Source: an uncultured Arcanobacterium sp.
Lineage (GTDB): Bacteria > Actinomycetota > Actinomycetes > Actinomycetales > Actinomycetaceae
Assembly: GCA_958428545.1 (NCBI GenBank)
Contig: CAUAGM010000010.1
Coordinates: forward strand, 1-49,319
Direction: 5' to 3'
Length of the DNA: 49,319 nucleotides
The notes beneath the pieces are model-generated. The model ran no database searches, was not told where the DNA came from, and worked only from the letters and a program-made list of their open reading frames with translations. Below, in pieces: positions 8,132 through 17,702 of the stretch. Each line of letters begins with the position of its first letter. Within the stretch, counting starts at the first letter, position 1. Position numbers and translations under genes: made by a program.

Positions 8132-8441
8132 CGATACGCGTCTTTTCGAAAAGTACACTTCACGAGAGGAACTCGTTACCCTACAGCTATAATTCTGATA
8201 CACCATAGGTTTATTCTCTCACGGGCATAGCGAACCAATACAAGCCATCAGCAAACCCTACCGCGCACAACGAAAAACTGACTCATAACTTAGCACATAC
8301 ACAACCATACAAAGCAGCGCACGGCTCGGCACATAAACCGCATATCAACTCACTACGCGAAGCATTACGACGTGAACCGCTGCACACAACGCCGCACAAA
8401 CGGGCTGTATACCAGCACACTGCACTTCTAAGACCGCTCTT
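8132..8441. other. Intergenic stretch
   Basis: About 310 bases between holB and the upstream end of the lipoprotein gene. It should contain the lipoprotein promoter, but no clear -35/-10 pair is seen. No gene is supported. Confidence 0.35.
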
Positions 8442-9632
8442 CTACAAAAGCTGCACCAATGCAGCTTCAAAAGCCAGCGCAGGCGCAACATTTGCATTCA
8501 ATCTGTTGCGCGCTTGATTAAGTGCATCCATTCGGGCAATCGTTTGCTCCAGAGTAGAATCGCGGGCAACACGCTCGATATCTTCGCGAAAATCACTGTT
8601 AATCAGCGAAACGCTGCTGCCGAGCTGCACTACCAATACATCTCGATAAAACGACTCTATATAGATCAATTCACGATCAAACATATCTCGTTCACTTCGC
8701 GTCTTTCGGCGCTTGAGATTGTCTTTTTCATCTTTAATTTGAGCTTTGACGGCAGCAGGCATTTTCCCTTGTGGATCCAAACCTAACGCCTCCATGCGCC
8801 GCTCTTGCTCTTCTTTTATCTGCGCTGCAATATCGGGCGAAATATCGGTTTTTTCCTGAACACCTGATTCTCCGATATACATCGCCTTAGAATCAAGGAA
8901 AAGTTGGGCCGCAAGAGCGGCGTCTCCAACACCGCGAATTGCCGTGAGAGCTGTCAGCGTCGTATAACGCAATGCTTGAGCTGCTGGATCTGTTGCAAGC
9001 GCTCGAGCCACACCAATATGTGATTGCGCAGCTTGCGCAGCGAGCAAGGCACGCTCTGGCTCAACTCCATCACGAGAAACCAAAAGCCGGGCAACGCTCT
9101 CAGCGCTTGGCGTCACCAAATTAATGTTTCGGGTGCGGGATCGAATCGTCGGCAAAAGATCAGCAGCCGATGCTGTGCACAGCATCCACACCGTTCGAGG
9201 AGCAGGCTCTTCAATAGCTTTGAGCAGCACGTTTGACGTGCGCATAAGCATGCGATCAGCATCTTCCACAATAAAAATTCGATAGCTGCCTGATGTGGGA
9301 GCCACATACGATTGGGCAACATATTGGCGCACTTCCTCTGCTTTAATCATCACAAGATCGGTGCTTACCCACGTGATATCGGGGTGGTTATTACCCATCA
9401 CAGCCTTACATTCGGCGCATTCTCCACAGCCAGGAATATCACGTGTACATTCAAGAGCCGCCGCCAATACTTTTGCCGCCAACGAACGCCCAGATCCTGG
9501 AGGGCCCGTAAACAGCCAAGCATGGGTCATAGCTGCAGCTGCAGTTTCATTGAGTGAACGTGCTGCTGCCGCCGCCCGCTGAATCTCCTCAATTGCCGCA
9601 GACTGCCCAACCAATTCTTCATATACGCTCAT
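8442..9632 (-). CDS. holB: DNA polymerase III subunit delta'
   Basis: Clamp-loader subunit, 396 residues. The N-terminal AAA+ domain includes a P-loop-like GPPGSGRSLAAK (residues ~43-54; Arg in place of the canonical Lys) and a zinc-type Cys cluster around C-x7-C-x2-C-x2-C (CTRDIPGCGECAEC). It continues with IVEDADRM (Walker B-like) and the clamp-loader motif LLPTIRSRTR. Residues ~255-330 form a charged, mostly helical insertion (KEEQERRMEALG, KDEKDNLKRRKTRSERD) seen in actinobacterial delta' proteins. It overlaps the tmk stop by 4 nt (ATGA at 9632-9629), indicating translational coupling, and tmk-holB is a common operon. Confidence 0.92.
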   Translation of the reverse strand: MSVYEELVGQSAAIEEIQRAAAAARSLNETAAAAMTHAWLFTGPPGSGRSLAAKVLAAALECTRDIPGCGECAECKAVMGNNHPDITWVSTDLVMIKAEEVRQYVAQSYVAPTSGSYRIFIVEDADRMLMRTSNVLLKAIEEPAPRTVWMLCTASAADLLPTIRSRTRNINLVTPSAESVARLLVSRDGVEPERALLAAQAAQSHIGVARALATDPAAQALRYTTLTALTAIRGVGDAALAAQLFLDSKAMYIGESGVQEKTDISPDIAAQIKEEQERRMEALGLDPQGKMPAAVKAQIKDEKDNLKRRKTRSERDMFDRELIYIESFYRDVLVVQLGSSVSLINSDFREDIERVARDSTLEQTIARMDALNQARNRLNANVAPALAFEAALVQLL

Positions 9633-10414
9633 GTATTCACCTCAGGTGACGGCTCATTAGAGGTCGATTCACCTGCACCGCCAACACATAGTTTTTCGAA
9701 GCACGCAGATGATATCTCAGACATTAATGACTCGTGACGGGCGGCGGCATCACAAGCAGCAGTATCACCATGTTCGTTGGCAGTATTGCCACGTTCACTA
9801 GCAGCGCTGCCCAACCTTTTTTCAACTTCGTGAAGTACGCACTGCGCAATCTCACCAACGGGCAAACGCCCATTAATCAGTAAAAAACGCTCTGGCTCTG
9901 CCTGTGCGAGCTGCAGAAAATAATCCCTCACACGCTGGTGAAATTCCCTTCCCTCTGATTCTAAACGGTCAGGGCTGGCTCCTACTCGTTCAATACTCTG
10001 AATCACAGGCACATCGAGCAGCACAGTCAGATCTGGGAGCAATCCGTTCGTAGCCCACAGCGAAAGATCTCGCACGTCGTTCGGATCTAAAGCACGAGCT
10101 CCACCTTGATATGCCACAGAAGAATCGAAATATCGATCGGATATAACAACCGCACCCGTTTCAAGCGCTGGCAGAATTTTTGTTGCAACGTGATGAGCCC
10201 TATCAGCAGCAAAGAGTAGCGCTTCTGCACGCGGGGCCACATCTTCTCCATGCAGCAATAGCTGGCGAATCTGAACTCCTAGCTCCGTCCCGCCAGGCTC
10301 TCGCGTGACGATGACGCGATAGCCACGCTCTTCGAGTGAGTGAGCAAGTGCGGCAACTTGAGTACTTTTCCCAGCGCCGTCACCACCTTCAAAAGTGACG
10401 AATAATCCCGCCAT
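9629..10414 (-). CDS. tmk: Thymidylate kinase
   Basis: Phosphorylates dTMP to dTDP for DNA synthesis. P-loop FEGGDGAGKST (residues 8-18), the dTMP-binding REPGG (38-42), DRYFDSSVAYQG (DRY/H motif and substrate-binding Gln) and the LID region follow in order. The length of 261 residues exceeds the usual ~210. The extra C-terminal ~55 residues (after KRLGSAAS) are low-complexity with repeated E-[RH]-G-[ND]-T-A steps and have no known domain. ATG start at 10414. Coupled by overlap to holB; topA ends 50 bp upstream on the same strand. Confidence 0.93.
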   Translation of the reverse strand: MAGLFVTFEGGDGAGKSTQVAALAHSLEERGYRVIVTREPGGTELGVQIRQLLLHGEDVAPRAEALLFAADRAHHVATKILPALETGAVVISDRYFDSSVAYQGGARALDPNDVRDLSLWATNGLLPDLTVLLDVPVIQSIERVGASPDRLESEGREFHQRVRDYFLQLAQAEPERFLLINGRLPVGEIAQCVLHEVEKRLGSAASERGNTANEHGDTAACDAAARHESLMSEISSACFEKLCVGGAGESTSNEPSPEVNT

Positions 10415-10464
10415 AATCGCTCCGCTCGTTTACTCACTAACACCATTCACTAGCAGCAGTAACA

Positions 10465-13236
10465 TTACTTTTTCTTTGTCGTTTTTCGTGCTGAAGCTGT
10501 TTTCGTGCTTTTCTTCACACCGGTTTTTGTGCTCGTTTTCTTCGATCCCGCTTTGACGGTGCGCTTCGTCTTATTTCGTGCCTTAGCGCCGCCGCCTTCA
10601 GCAATTTTTATGCGACGAGCAGCAAGTAAATCTTGCGCACGTTCAGCGGTGATCTGGTTAATATCGTCACTACGAGGAACAGATGCGTTCACAGTTCCAT
10701 CAGTCACATATGGCCCAAAACGACCATCTTTCAATAAAATTTTACCGCCAGAAACTGGATCAATTCCCAACTCTGCCAGAGGAGGCTGCGCCGCTGAGCG
10801 CCCTCGCACTTTCGGTTGTTTGAATATCTCTTCCGCTTCGGCAAGCGTGATACTGAAAATCTGATCATCACTCGTGAGAGAACGAGAATCGCTGCCACGT
10901 TTCATATACGGTCCGTAGCGCCCATTATGAACCGTCACCATAATACCCTCAGATTCCCCGAGTTCACGAGGAAGGGAAAGCAACTGAAGGGCGTCGTCAA
11001 TCGTCACTGTATTCGCACTCATGCTGGAGAGCAAAGAGGCTGTACGAGGCTTAGGCTTATTCTTCGATATCTTTCCAGTCGGCGTATATGCCACCGCATC
11101 ATCAGGAATCACCTCGGAAACGTAAGGACCAAATCGCCCGTCTTTCACAACAATTACGTAGCCCGTGGCAGGATCAACGCCGAGCTCTTTATCTTCGTGA
11201 ATAGATTCACTCAAAATCTCGCGCGCTTTATCAACCGTCAGCTCATCAGGGGTGACGCCATCAGGTACTGACGCACGCCGCCCTTCTGTACCGTCGGCAT
11301 TAGTCTCTTGTATATAAGGTCCGTAACGCCCTACCCGCACAGCAATACCCTCGCCAATATCGATAGTGTTTACCGCACGTGCATCGATATCGCCAAGCTC
11401 TCCTACTTGATCGCGCAAACCTTTACTAGCACCCGTGCCACGATAAAAATTCTCAAGATACTGCACGCGGTCTTCTTCACCTGCAGCAATTTGATCGAGA
11501 TCATGCTCCATATCGGCAGTGAAACCATAATCGACAAGCGCTGGCAGATTTTCTTCCAGCAACCGCACCACAGAAAATGCCAGCCACGTCGGCACAAGCG
11601 CCTGCCCTTTGCGCTCCACGTATCCACGATCCGTAATCGTCGAAATCGTCGATGCATAGGTAGACGGACGCCCAATTCCAAGCTGCTCGAGAGTTTTCAC
11701 CAAACTTGCCTCAGTATATCGCGGAGGCGGCGCTGTTTCGTGCCCAGCAGCCTTGCCCTCGCGATTAGCTAGAAGTTCCCCTTCAACCATATCTGGAAGA
11801 TGAGAATCGTGCTTTTCTTCATATCGAGCAGTATCACGGCTCTCCTCATAGGCGGCAATAAAACCAGGAAAAGTAATAATCGTGCCAGAAGCGGAAAGCT
11901 TCGCCTCAGAGTATTGCATACCGAGCGGAAGCATAGAACTGAACTTCACAGATGCTGTCGATCCTGTTGCATCTTCCATCTGCGAGGAGACAGTACGCTT
12001 CCAAATAAGCTCATACAGTGCATATTCACGCCCACTCAGCTCTGATGCCACCTGCTGTGGGGTGCGGAAAGAATCGCCAGCTGGTCTGATCGCCTCGTGT
12101 GCCTCCTGCGCTCCTTTAGATTTTGTCGCATAATGACGAGGTTTCGCTGGCACGGTCTGAGAGCCAAATAACTCTGCCGCCTGCTTACGCGCCGCAGCAA
12201 TCGCTTGATCAGAAAGATTCACAGAATCTGTACGCATATAGGTGATAAAACCGTTTTCGTAGAGCGTCTGAGCGACACGCATCGTATCGCGCGCACCCAT
12301 ACGCAACTTACGAGATGCCTCCTGCTGAAGAGTGGAAGTAGTAAACGGAGGAGCTGGACGGCGCCGAAATGGCTTTGTACGAATACTTTCAACAACCGAT
12401 TCACCACTATGAAGAGCCTCAGAAATTGCTATCGCCTGCTCTTGCCCAAGAACCAGCACACCTTCGTGTGAAGCTTTGCTCGTAAGCTTGCCGTAATCGT
12501 CAAAATCTTTTCCAACTGCTACTCGGGTGCCGTCAAGCTCGGTAAGTTTAGCAGTAAACAGCTCGACGTTTCGTTCAAGAGCGGAGCCTTGATCTGCAGC
12601 TGCCTCTTTCTCTAACGTCACAGCAATATCCCAGTAGTGAGCGCTTATAAATGCCATGCGTTCCCTCTCACGTTCCACCACTAAACGTGTTGTGACAGAT
12701 TGAACGCGCCCAGCCGAAAGTGCTGGGGCAACTTTGCGCCACAGCAAAGGCGAGACTTCGTAGCCAACGAGGCGGTCAAGTATTCTACGTGATTCCTGTG
12801 CATCAACAAGCTGCGTATTAAGTTCACGGGTATTGTGCAATGCTCGTTCAATAGCCTCTTGAGTGATCTCGTGAAACACCATGCGTTTCACGGGAACTTT
12901 AGGATTAAGAACTTGCAAAAGATGCCACGCAATAGCTTCTCCTTCGCGGTCCTCATCGGTAGCGAGATAGAGGGCATCCGCAGTTTTTAATGCCGCTTTA
13001 AGCTCAGCAACTTTTTTCTTTTTATCAGGATTGACGACGTAGTAAGGATCAAAATCACCCTCCACATCGACCGCAAACTTTGCGTAAGGTCCTTTCTTCA
13101 TAGCTGCTGGAAGATCGGAAGGTTTCGGTAAATCCCTAATATGCCCCACGCTAGCTTCTACCGTGTATTCAGAGCCCAAATAGTTGGAAATCGTGCGAGC
13201 TTTCGCTGGAGACTCCACAATGACCAGTTTCGTCAC
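10465..13236 (-). CDS. topA: DNA topoisomerase I
   Basis: Type IA topoisomerase relaxing negative supercoils. The N-terminal Toprim domain starts LVIVESPAKARTI (residues 3-15) with the acidic DEDREGEAIAWHL block near 98. The catalytic Tyr is in FITYMRTDSVNLS near 335. The C-terminus has four repeats with GR[YF]GPY cores (for example VRVGRYGPY and LKDGRFGPYV), as in actinobacterial enzymes, and no zinc fingers. It ends in a Lys/Thr/Ser-rich basic tail of ~45 residues, known in mycobacterial TopA to aid DNA binding and processivity. The GTG start at 13236 is chosen for the AGAGGA about 7 nt upstream. Length 923 is normal. Confidence 0.97.
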   Translation of the reverse strand: MTKLVIVESPAKARTISNYLGSEYTVEASVGHIRDLPKPSDLPAAMKKGPYAKFAVDVEGDFDPYYVVNPDKKKKVAELKAALKTADALYLATDEDREGEAIAWHLLQVLNPKVPVKRMVFHEITQEAIERALHNTRELNTQLVDAQESRRILDRLVGYEVSPLLWRKVAPALSAGRVQSVTTRLVVERERERMAFISAHYWDIAVTLEKEAAADQGSALERNVELFTAKLTELDGTRVAVGKDFDDYGKLTSKASHEGVLVLGQEQAIAISEALHSGESVVESIRTKPFRRRPAPPFTTSTLQQEASRKLRMGARDTMRVAQTLYENGFITYMRTDSVNLSDQAIAAARKQAAELFGSQTVPAKPRHYATKSKGAQEAHEAIRPAGDSFRTPQQVASELSGREYALYELIWKRTVSSQMEDATGSTASVKFSSMLPLGMQYSEAKLSASGTIITFPGFIAAYEESRDTARYEEKHDSHLPDMVEGELLANREGKAAGHETAPPPRYTEASLVKTLEQLGIGRPSTYASTISTITDRGYVERKGQALVPTWLAFSVVRLLEENLPALVDYGFTADMEHDLDQIAAGEEDRVQYLENFYRGTGASKGLRDQVGELGDIDARAVNTIDIGEGIAVRVGRYGPYIQETNADGTEGRRASVPDGVTPDELTVDKAREILSESIHEDKELGVDPATGYVIVVKDGRFGPYVSEVIPDDAVAYTPTGKISKNKPKPRTASLLSSMSANTVTIDDALQLLSLPRELGESEGIMVTVHNGRYGPYMKRGSDSRSLTSDDQIFSITLAEAEEIFKQPKVRGRSAAQPPLAELGIDPVSGGKILLKDGRFGPYVTDGTVNASVPRSDDINQITAERAQDLLAARRIKIAEGGGAKARNKTKRTVKAGSKKTSTKTGVKKSTKTASARKTTKKK

Positions 13237-13512
13237 GTTTGATCCTCTTTCTTATTCTGTAAAGCTGCCGCGCCTTGCTCAGCCTAGAGCAGGAGACGTG
13301 AGGTCTGGGCAGCGCAGCACACGCTGCCCACTTCTGCGCTTATCTTATGCCGACAGGGGGCTATATGCGCAATAATCATTCTTACTTTAACGCACATCAT
13401 CTATAGAAAAGCGAATCGGGATCTCTTATTGATAAAGTTTTATCCGCTTCTATACCCCTCTTTCTCTATAGTCGCAATCTCCTCTTTAACTCAAAATCTA
13501 CTTTCTATACGC
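13237..13512. other. Intergenic stretch between the tad operon end and topA
   Basis: No gene is supported. A GC-rich 8-bp perfect hairpin lies at 13307-13329 without a U-tract on either strand. In M. tuberculosis a DECH-box helicase gene lies between topA and the tad-like genes; it is absent here. Confidence 0.4.
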
Positions 13513-14043
13513 TCATCTCGGTATATGTGGGCCAGCAACTGCTTCTGCCCGCACTTCCCCAATAAGCCAAGAAAATATTCCTTTTTCTTTCAACTCAACC
13601 CTGATTGCATCATCCACGCCGTACAGCTCACACAGAAATCCTTGAGAAGAAAAATTCTGCATGGCCTGATCTTTGTTTTCTTCACGATTCCACATAGTTT
13701 TACTAGCGTCATTATTTTCATACGAAGTATCGGTTTCATGAATGTCGTAGATAGATTTCATCTCCTGTATGCCGTATGCAATTTTTCGGGCAATCGCACA
13801 CGATTCCTCCAAACCAGATCCTTGCACATACTCTGATGCCGCAGCTAAAGCCGCCAAATCTGCCGAGTTTTGAAGATGTGCTTGCTGCGCAACTCCCCGA
13901 GAAAATTGCAGAATATAGATCGTCATCACACTCGCAAGCAGTATCGCTACAGCAACTAACGAAGTGACCATTCCAGGCTCCGTATATCTTTCGCCCGAAG
14001 GTATCGTAGATCTTTCTTTTCTTAGCATCCTCTTCATTCTCAC
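13513..14043 (-). CDS. TadE/TadG-like protein of the actinobacterial Tad cluster
   Basis: 176 residues. A short basic N-terminus is followed by EPGMVTSLVAVAILLASVM, a single hydrophobic segment (residues ~22-47), and then QNSADLAALAAASEYV, the hallmark of the Rv3654c-like 'helicase/secretion neighbourhood TadE-like' family. The remaining ~100 residues should lie outside the membrane. Compared with its two neighbours, which also carry EPGMV, it lacks the Glu at +5 after the Gly and so may not be processed as a prepilin. It is the last gene of the tad operon. Likely a minor pseudopilin or assembly factor; the function of the family is not established. Confidence 0.8.
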   Translation of the reverse strand: MRMKRMLRKERSTIPSGERYTEPGMVTSLVAVAILLASVMTIYILQFSRGVAQQAHLQNSADLAALAAASEYVQGSGLEESCAIARKIAYGIQEMKSIYDIHETDTSYENNDASKTMWNREENKDQAMQNFSSQGFLCELYGVDDAIRVELKEKGIFSWLIGEVRAEAVAGPHIPR

Positions 14044-14115
14044 TTCTCTATTGCCTCCGATAGCCTGCTTCTTGCACTGCTCTTTTCACACTTCCTACGC
14101 CTTTTCTCTGCTCTC

Positions 14116-14475
14116 TCAAGATCCATTCATATTTGGCTCCATCACAGCGCTGTGCTGCGATGTGATTTCTATTCCTAAAAACTTCAGAAAATCTGCCGGT
14201 GATACCGCAACAAAAACAGTGACGATACCGTCACTTTCATGTATACGCGTTTCAGCACCTGAACCAGCGATCTGGTGAACGAGTTTAAGAGCTTCTTTCT
14301 CCCCGTGCCCTAAGGAATAGGAACGGGCAGCTTCTCTGGCGGCATTAGTCGTGGTGGCGCAACTATTCGAATAAAAAATCAACCCCATGCACACAAGCAC
14401 ACATAAGATAAAAACTGGAGCTGTGAGCGCCCATTCCACACTCACCATGCCAGGTTCTGCGTGGTGTTTTTTCAT
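14116..14475 (-). CDS. TadE-like minor pseudopilin
   Basis: 119 residues (Rv3655c-type TadE family). The N-terminus KKHHAEPGMVSVEWALTAPV fits a type IVb prepilin cleavage site (Gly, then Glu at +5) leading into a hydrophobic helix of ~20 residues. The extracellular part contains NAAREAARSY, the typical TadE motif. The start at 14475 is chosen because AAGGAGA lies about 8 nt upstream; the frame extends 14 codons further but without such a site. It belongs to the tad operon and probably caps or initiates the Flp pilus. Confidence 0.85.
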   Translation of the reverse strand: MKKHHAEPGMVSVEWALTAPVFILCVLVCMGLIFYSNSCATTTNAAREAARSYSLGHGEKEALKLVHQIAGSGAETRIHESDGIVTVFVAVSPADFLKFLGIEITSQHSAVMEPNMNGS

Positions 14476-14636
14476 TATTCTTCTCCTTATTATTCGTAAT
14501 TGCGAGCATATATCCACACGCGCATTACGAGTTTTCTATACCCTTTCTAGATTTTTGAGGGAGGCGGAGTGCGAGAAGCCAAGCGCTACCTGTGCTTCAC
14601 TCCTCGCACTCACGCTAAATCAGACACTTGCCATAA

Positions 14637-14840
14637 CTAGCCCGAAATAATCAGTTTGAAAATTGCAACAATTGCTTCGCGAAGCCATTCTTGCTGAGAT
14701 AGCCAAATAAGAATTCCCGCAATACCTGTTGTAGCAACAGTACCGAGAGCATATTCTGCCGTCACCATTCCTGGCTCAGCTTTAGTTTGATTACGAGAAA
14801 TATGAGTGAGCTTTTTACTCATCTGAAAAATTTTCTTCAT
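14637..14840 (-). CDS. Flp-type pilin (DUF4244 family)
   Basis: 67 residues. A basic leader of ~24 residues ends in KAEPG, followed by MVTAEYALGTVATTGIAGIL (Gly cleavage site, Glu+5, Tyr+6), the signature of Flp/DUF4244 pilins (Rv3656c-like). It is probably the major pilin subunit, cleaved by a prepilin peptidase that is not in this window. A strong AAGGAG lies about 9 nt upstream of the ATG. Gaps of ~160 bp below and ~280 bp above separate it from neighbouring tad genes, so it may have its own promoter, as expected for an abundant subunit. Confidence 0.87.
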   Translation of the reverse strand: MKKIFQMSKKLTHISRNQTKAEPGMVTAEYALGTVATTGIAGILIWLSQQEWLREAIVAIFKLIISG

Positions 14841-15121
14841 GTGTGTTCTCCTTTATCTGTGCATCTGAACGATGCTTATTGTTGTTTGCCTGCTCACGCA
14901 ATATCGAACGCAATGTAAATATCGCATCTGCAGTTTTGGGTGTATCGAGCTGTCACATCGTTACTTTTCTTTTAGAAAGCCCGACGTATTAAGCATCGTC
15001 TTTCTTGCCCATAATTTCTGGGTTCATATTTATTTGTGCATATTCGCGCCAACGCACACAGGTGTGGACAACTCCTCAAATTTCAAAGATCTCTTTATCA
15101 AGCCCCAAATAATGAATGAAC
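14841..15121. other. Leader region of the pilin gene
   Basis: 281 bases without a supported gene. The length is unusual within this otherwise tightly packed operon and suggests a separate pilin promoter; no convincing -35/-10 was found by eye. Confidence 0.35.
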
Positions 15122-15748
15122 TCAAAAAATTTTTCCAGCAGCAGCCACAATAACAGGCACAACACCAATCAAAATAAATGCAGGAAGAAAGCATATCGTG
15201 AGCGGCACAACGAGAGCACTTCCCAACCGAGCAGCAGCTTCTTTTGCACGCCGTGCCCTCGATATTCTCAACGATTGAGCTGCGCGTTCCAAGAGTGCCA
15301 CAGGAGCTACCCCATTTACCCAAGCAGGAGCTAAAGCTTCCTCAAGGCGTTTCAACGACTGCGGAACGTTTTCCCATGCCTCATTCCAGCTTGCACCCAT
15401 CATGAGCATATTTGCTACTTCACGCAACGTTCGATCATCTCTACCAGCACCCGCAGAACCCGCACGCCTAATACACGTATACTTTCTTCTCTTCCCACCC
15501 ATACCTTTATCTGAATGCAGAAGATCTTTCAATAAGCGCTCATGTGCAAAAACCTTATCCGTGAGCGCCACATCTAAGGCGATGAGCATAGTCGGAATCG
15601 AAACTCCAGCAGCCAGAGAAGCGGCAGCAAGGTCTAAAATAACCGCTTGGTCTACATGCCCTACTCGTGCAGGAAGAACTATTTTCCACCTTCTCCACAG
15701 CGGCATAACCCAACACAAGCTAGCAATAAAAGCACACACAATAATCAC
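15122..15748 (-). CDS. tadC: TadC-like type II/IV secretion F-domain membrane protein
   Basis: 208 residues with a T2SSF (GspF) domain. A first membrane helix lies at residues 1-16, the conserved cytoplasmic helical region contains AASLAAGVSIPTML and MMGASWNEAW, and it ends with RRAKEAAARLGSALVVPLTI and a membrane hairpin (FLPAFILIGVVPVIVAAAG). It is the inner-membrane platform protein on which the pilus is assembled. The GTG start at 15748 overlaps the tadB stop (GTGA), implying translational coupling. Shorter than proteobacterial TadC (~300), normal for actinobacteria. Confidence 0.85.
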   Translation of the reverse strand: MIIVCAFIASLCWVMPLWRRWKIVLPARVGHVDQAVILDLAAASLAAGVSIPTMLIALDVALTDKVFAHERLLKDLLHSDKGMGGKRRKYTCIRRAGSAGAGRDDRTLREVANMLMMGASWNEAWENVPQSLKRLEEALAPAWVNGVAPVALLERAAQSLRISRARRAKEAAARLGSALVVPLTICFLPAFILIGVVPVIVAAAGKIF

Positions 15749-16500
15749 AGCTCAGCATCCTCTCGTACTGCTCGCTGCACAAGTTTGCGGACAAGTATTA
15801 TCCCTGAAATTTCACATACACATCCCGCAGCAAGTACTACATTGCCGAGCATACTTCCCAGTAAAAATCCGAGCGGATCAGCTCCCATTGCATACCCCAA
15901 GGCGACTCCAATAATTGGAAGAAGTGCCAGCATATATGCCGAGCTCTCAGGCCCAGCTAACGCCACTTCACGAGCAGCTCTCGCTTCCATTGCTTCAGTG
16001 ACGCCCAGAGCACAAGCATCAAGAATATCTGCCATAGGCGCTCCCGTGCTGTGCCCCATTCGGCATACTGCAATTGTGGCAGGAATCGAATCAAGCACAA
16101 TCGGGGTGACTCCCCTACGCATTCTCGCAATAGGATTGAGAGCCCACAGCTGTCGTAAAGGTTGCGGCACCCCATCGTCATCGATCATAAGCGCTACCCC
16201 ATCGCCTTCACCTACAATTGCGCAGTGCCGCAACGTTTCACTCCATGCGGCATCAATTGTTGCCCCCGACCTGAGGCGAGTTGCCACTTCTGTGAGGATA
16301 ATTCCCATATCGATTTCTTTCCTCACAGAAAAACGACGACGCTTTCTCATGGAAATTAAACGAGAATTCCCTTTACGCAAACGACGCCATACATATCTTG
16401 GAGTTCGAGGCACGCTAAGAATAGCGATATACACCACCGCTCCCAGGCAAATAATGGCAGTGCCCACCTCTCTATGCCTCCAAGTTATCCAGCTCAGCAT
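15745..16500 (-). CDS. tadB: TadB-like type II/IV secretion F-domain membrane protein
   Basis: 251 residues. N-terminal membrane helix (IICLGAVVYIAILSV), then a strongly basic stretch, then a T2SSF domain (ILTEVATRLRSGATIDAAW through EAMEARAAREVALAGPESSA), and two to three C-terminal membrane helices. Partner platform protein to TadC. The ATG at 16500 lies inside the end of tadA (29-nt overlap), so translation is likely coupled. Confidence 0.87.
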   Translation of the reverse strand: MLSWITWRHREVGTAIICLGAVVYIAILSVPRTPRYVWRRLRKGNSRLISMRKRRRFSVRKEIDMGIILTEVATRLRSGATIDAAWSETLRHCAIVGEGDGVALMIDDDGVPQPLRQLWALNPIARMRRGVTPIVLDSIPATIAVCRMGHSTGAPMADILDACALGVTEAMEARAAREVALAGPESSAYMLALLPIIGVALGYAMGADPLGFLLGSMLGNVVLAAGCVCEISGIILVRKLVQRAVREDAEL

Positions 16501-17680
16501 TGCTTCGTATTCGTATCTCTTTCGGAATTGGCAATCCTAAACGCCGAAAAAGCACTATTGCCCGTTCGCTGCACACAACGTTACTTTGCCCGTTATTATC
16601 AACGTTTACGACTAACGCATATGGGCATAGAAGCTCTCCTTCATGACGTTCACACATTGAAATATGTGCAACTCTGCGCTGCCCACCCTCACGGCGAATA
16701 TGAATTACCGCATCTAAGCCTGCTGCCGCCTGAGCTGCAACAGTTGCCTCACTCATTCCCGCGAGCGCACCTAGAGCAACAAGTCTTGCAGGCACGTCAC
16801 GTGCTGAATTTGCATGAATCGTTGCCCATCCGCCTTCATGCCCCGTATTCAGAGCACCTAAAACATCTCGAACTTCAGCCCCTCGGCATTCCCCAAGCAC
16901 AATACGGTCTGGTCGCATACGCATTGCCGCTTTCACTAATTCACTCATCGAAATTTCGCCAACACCCTGCACATTCGCGTGGCGAACTTGTAAATGCACC
17001 ACGTGCGGATGCTCAGGAGCAAGCTCTGCCGCCTCTTCGATTACAACTATTCGTTGATTTTTCGGCACAAGCGAAAGCATCGAATTGAGAAAAGTACTTT
17101 TCCCAGCGCCAGTTGATCCAGAGATAATAACGTTAGCTTTACGAAGCACAAGCGCCTGCAGAAAAGGAGCCAGAACGCTTGGAATAGAGCCACAGCTCAC
17201 AAGGTCTGAGATACTGAGCACCTGCGCTCGATGAGTTCTCAAAGAGATCAGAGCTCCTTGAGCGGAAAGCGGCGGAATAATGGCATGCAAGCGCACACCA
17301 GAAGAAAACGTGCCATCCACAATCGGACTTGCATCATCAAGCCGTTGCCCGCATTGAGCAGCAAGCCGCACAGCGAGCGCACGCACAGACGTATTGTCAG
17401 CAAGCTCCGGATCTTCTTTAACAACTACCGCCTCAAGCCCGTTCCCTCGATCAACCCATACAGAGCCAGCACCATTGACCAGCACATCTGTGGTTTGTGG
17501 ATCGTCAAGCAAGGGCGCAATCGTCATCCCTGCACCCAAAAGTTCACTACGCACTGTGCTGTGAAGTTTCACAATATCGCGAGTGCAAAGGGCATCACTT
17601 GATGTTCGAAGAGCAGAAGCAATATCCTCACCAGCAGCAAGTTTTTGGCGAATTTTCTTGAGGTTAGCGTGCTCAATCAT
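16472..17680 (-). CDS. tadA: TadA/CpaF-like secretion ATPase
   Basis: Hexameric ATPase (T2SSE family) powering Flp pilus assembly, 402 residues. The N-terminal domain holds DVLVNGAGSVWVDRG, typical of CpaF. It is followed by Walker A ISGSTGAGKSTFLNSML (residues ~185-201), the Asp box EEAAEL, Walker B RIVLGECRGAEV and the His box GGWATIHANS. All catalytic residues are present. It is the second gene of the operon, after the CpaE homologue (gap 22 bp) and overlapping tadB. Confidence 0.93.
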   Translation of the reverse strand: MIEHANLKKIRQKLAAGEDIASALRTSSDALCTRDIVKLHSTVRSELLGAGMTIAPLLDDPQTTDVLVNGAGSVWVDRGNGLEAVVVKEDPELADNTSVRALAVRLAAQCGQRLDDASPIVDGTFSSGVRLHAIIPPLSAQGALISLRTHRAQVLSISDLVSCGSIPSVLAPFLQALVLRKANVIISGSTGAGKSTFLNSMLSLVPKNQRIVVIEEAAELAPEHPHVVHLQVRHANVQGVGEISMSELVKAAMRMRPDRIVLGECRGAEVRDVLGALNTGHEGGWATIHANSARDVPARLVALGALAGMSEATVAAQAAAGLDAVIHIRREGGQRRVAHISMCERHEGELLCPYALVVNVDNNGQSNVVCSERAIVLFRRLGLPIPKEIRIRSNAELDNLEA

Positions 17681-17702
17681 GTCTTTCTTCTGCTTTCTTC
17701 AT

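Noticed and set aside
13307..13329. GC-rich hairpin as terminator of the tad operon
   Set aside because: No U-tract on either strand; position relative to the operon end (over 180 bp away) is poor.
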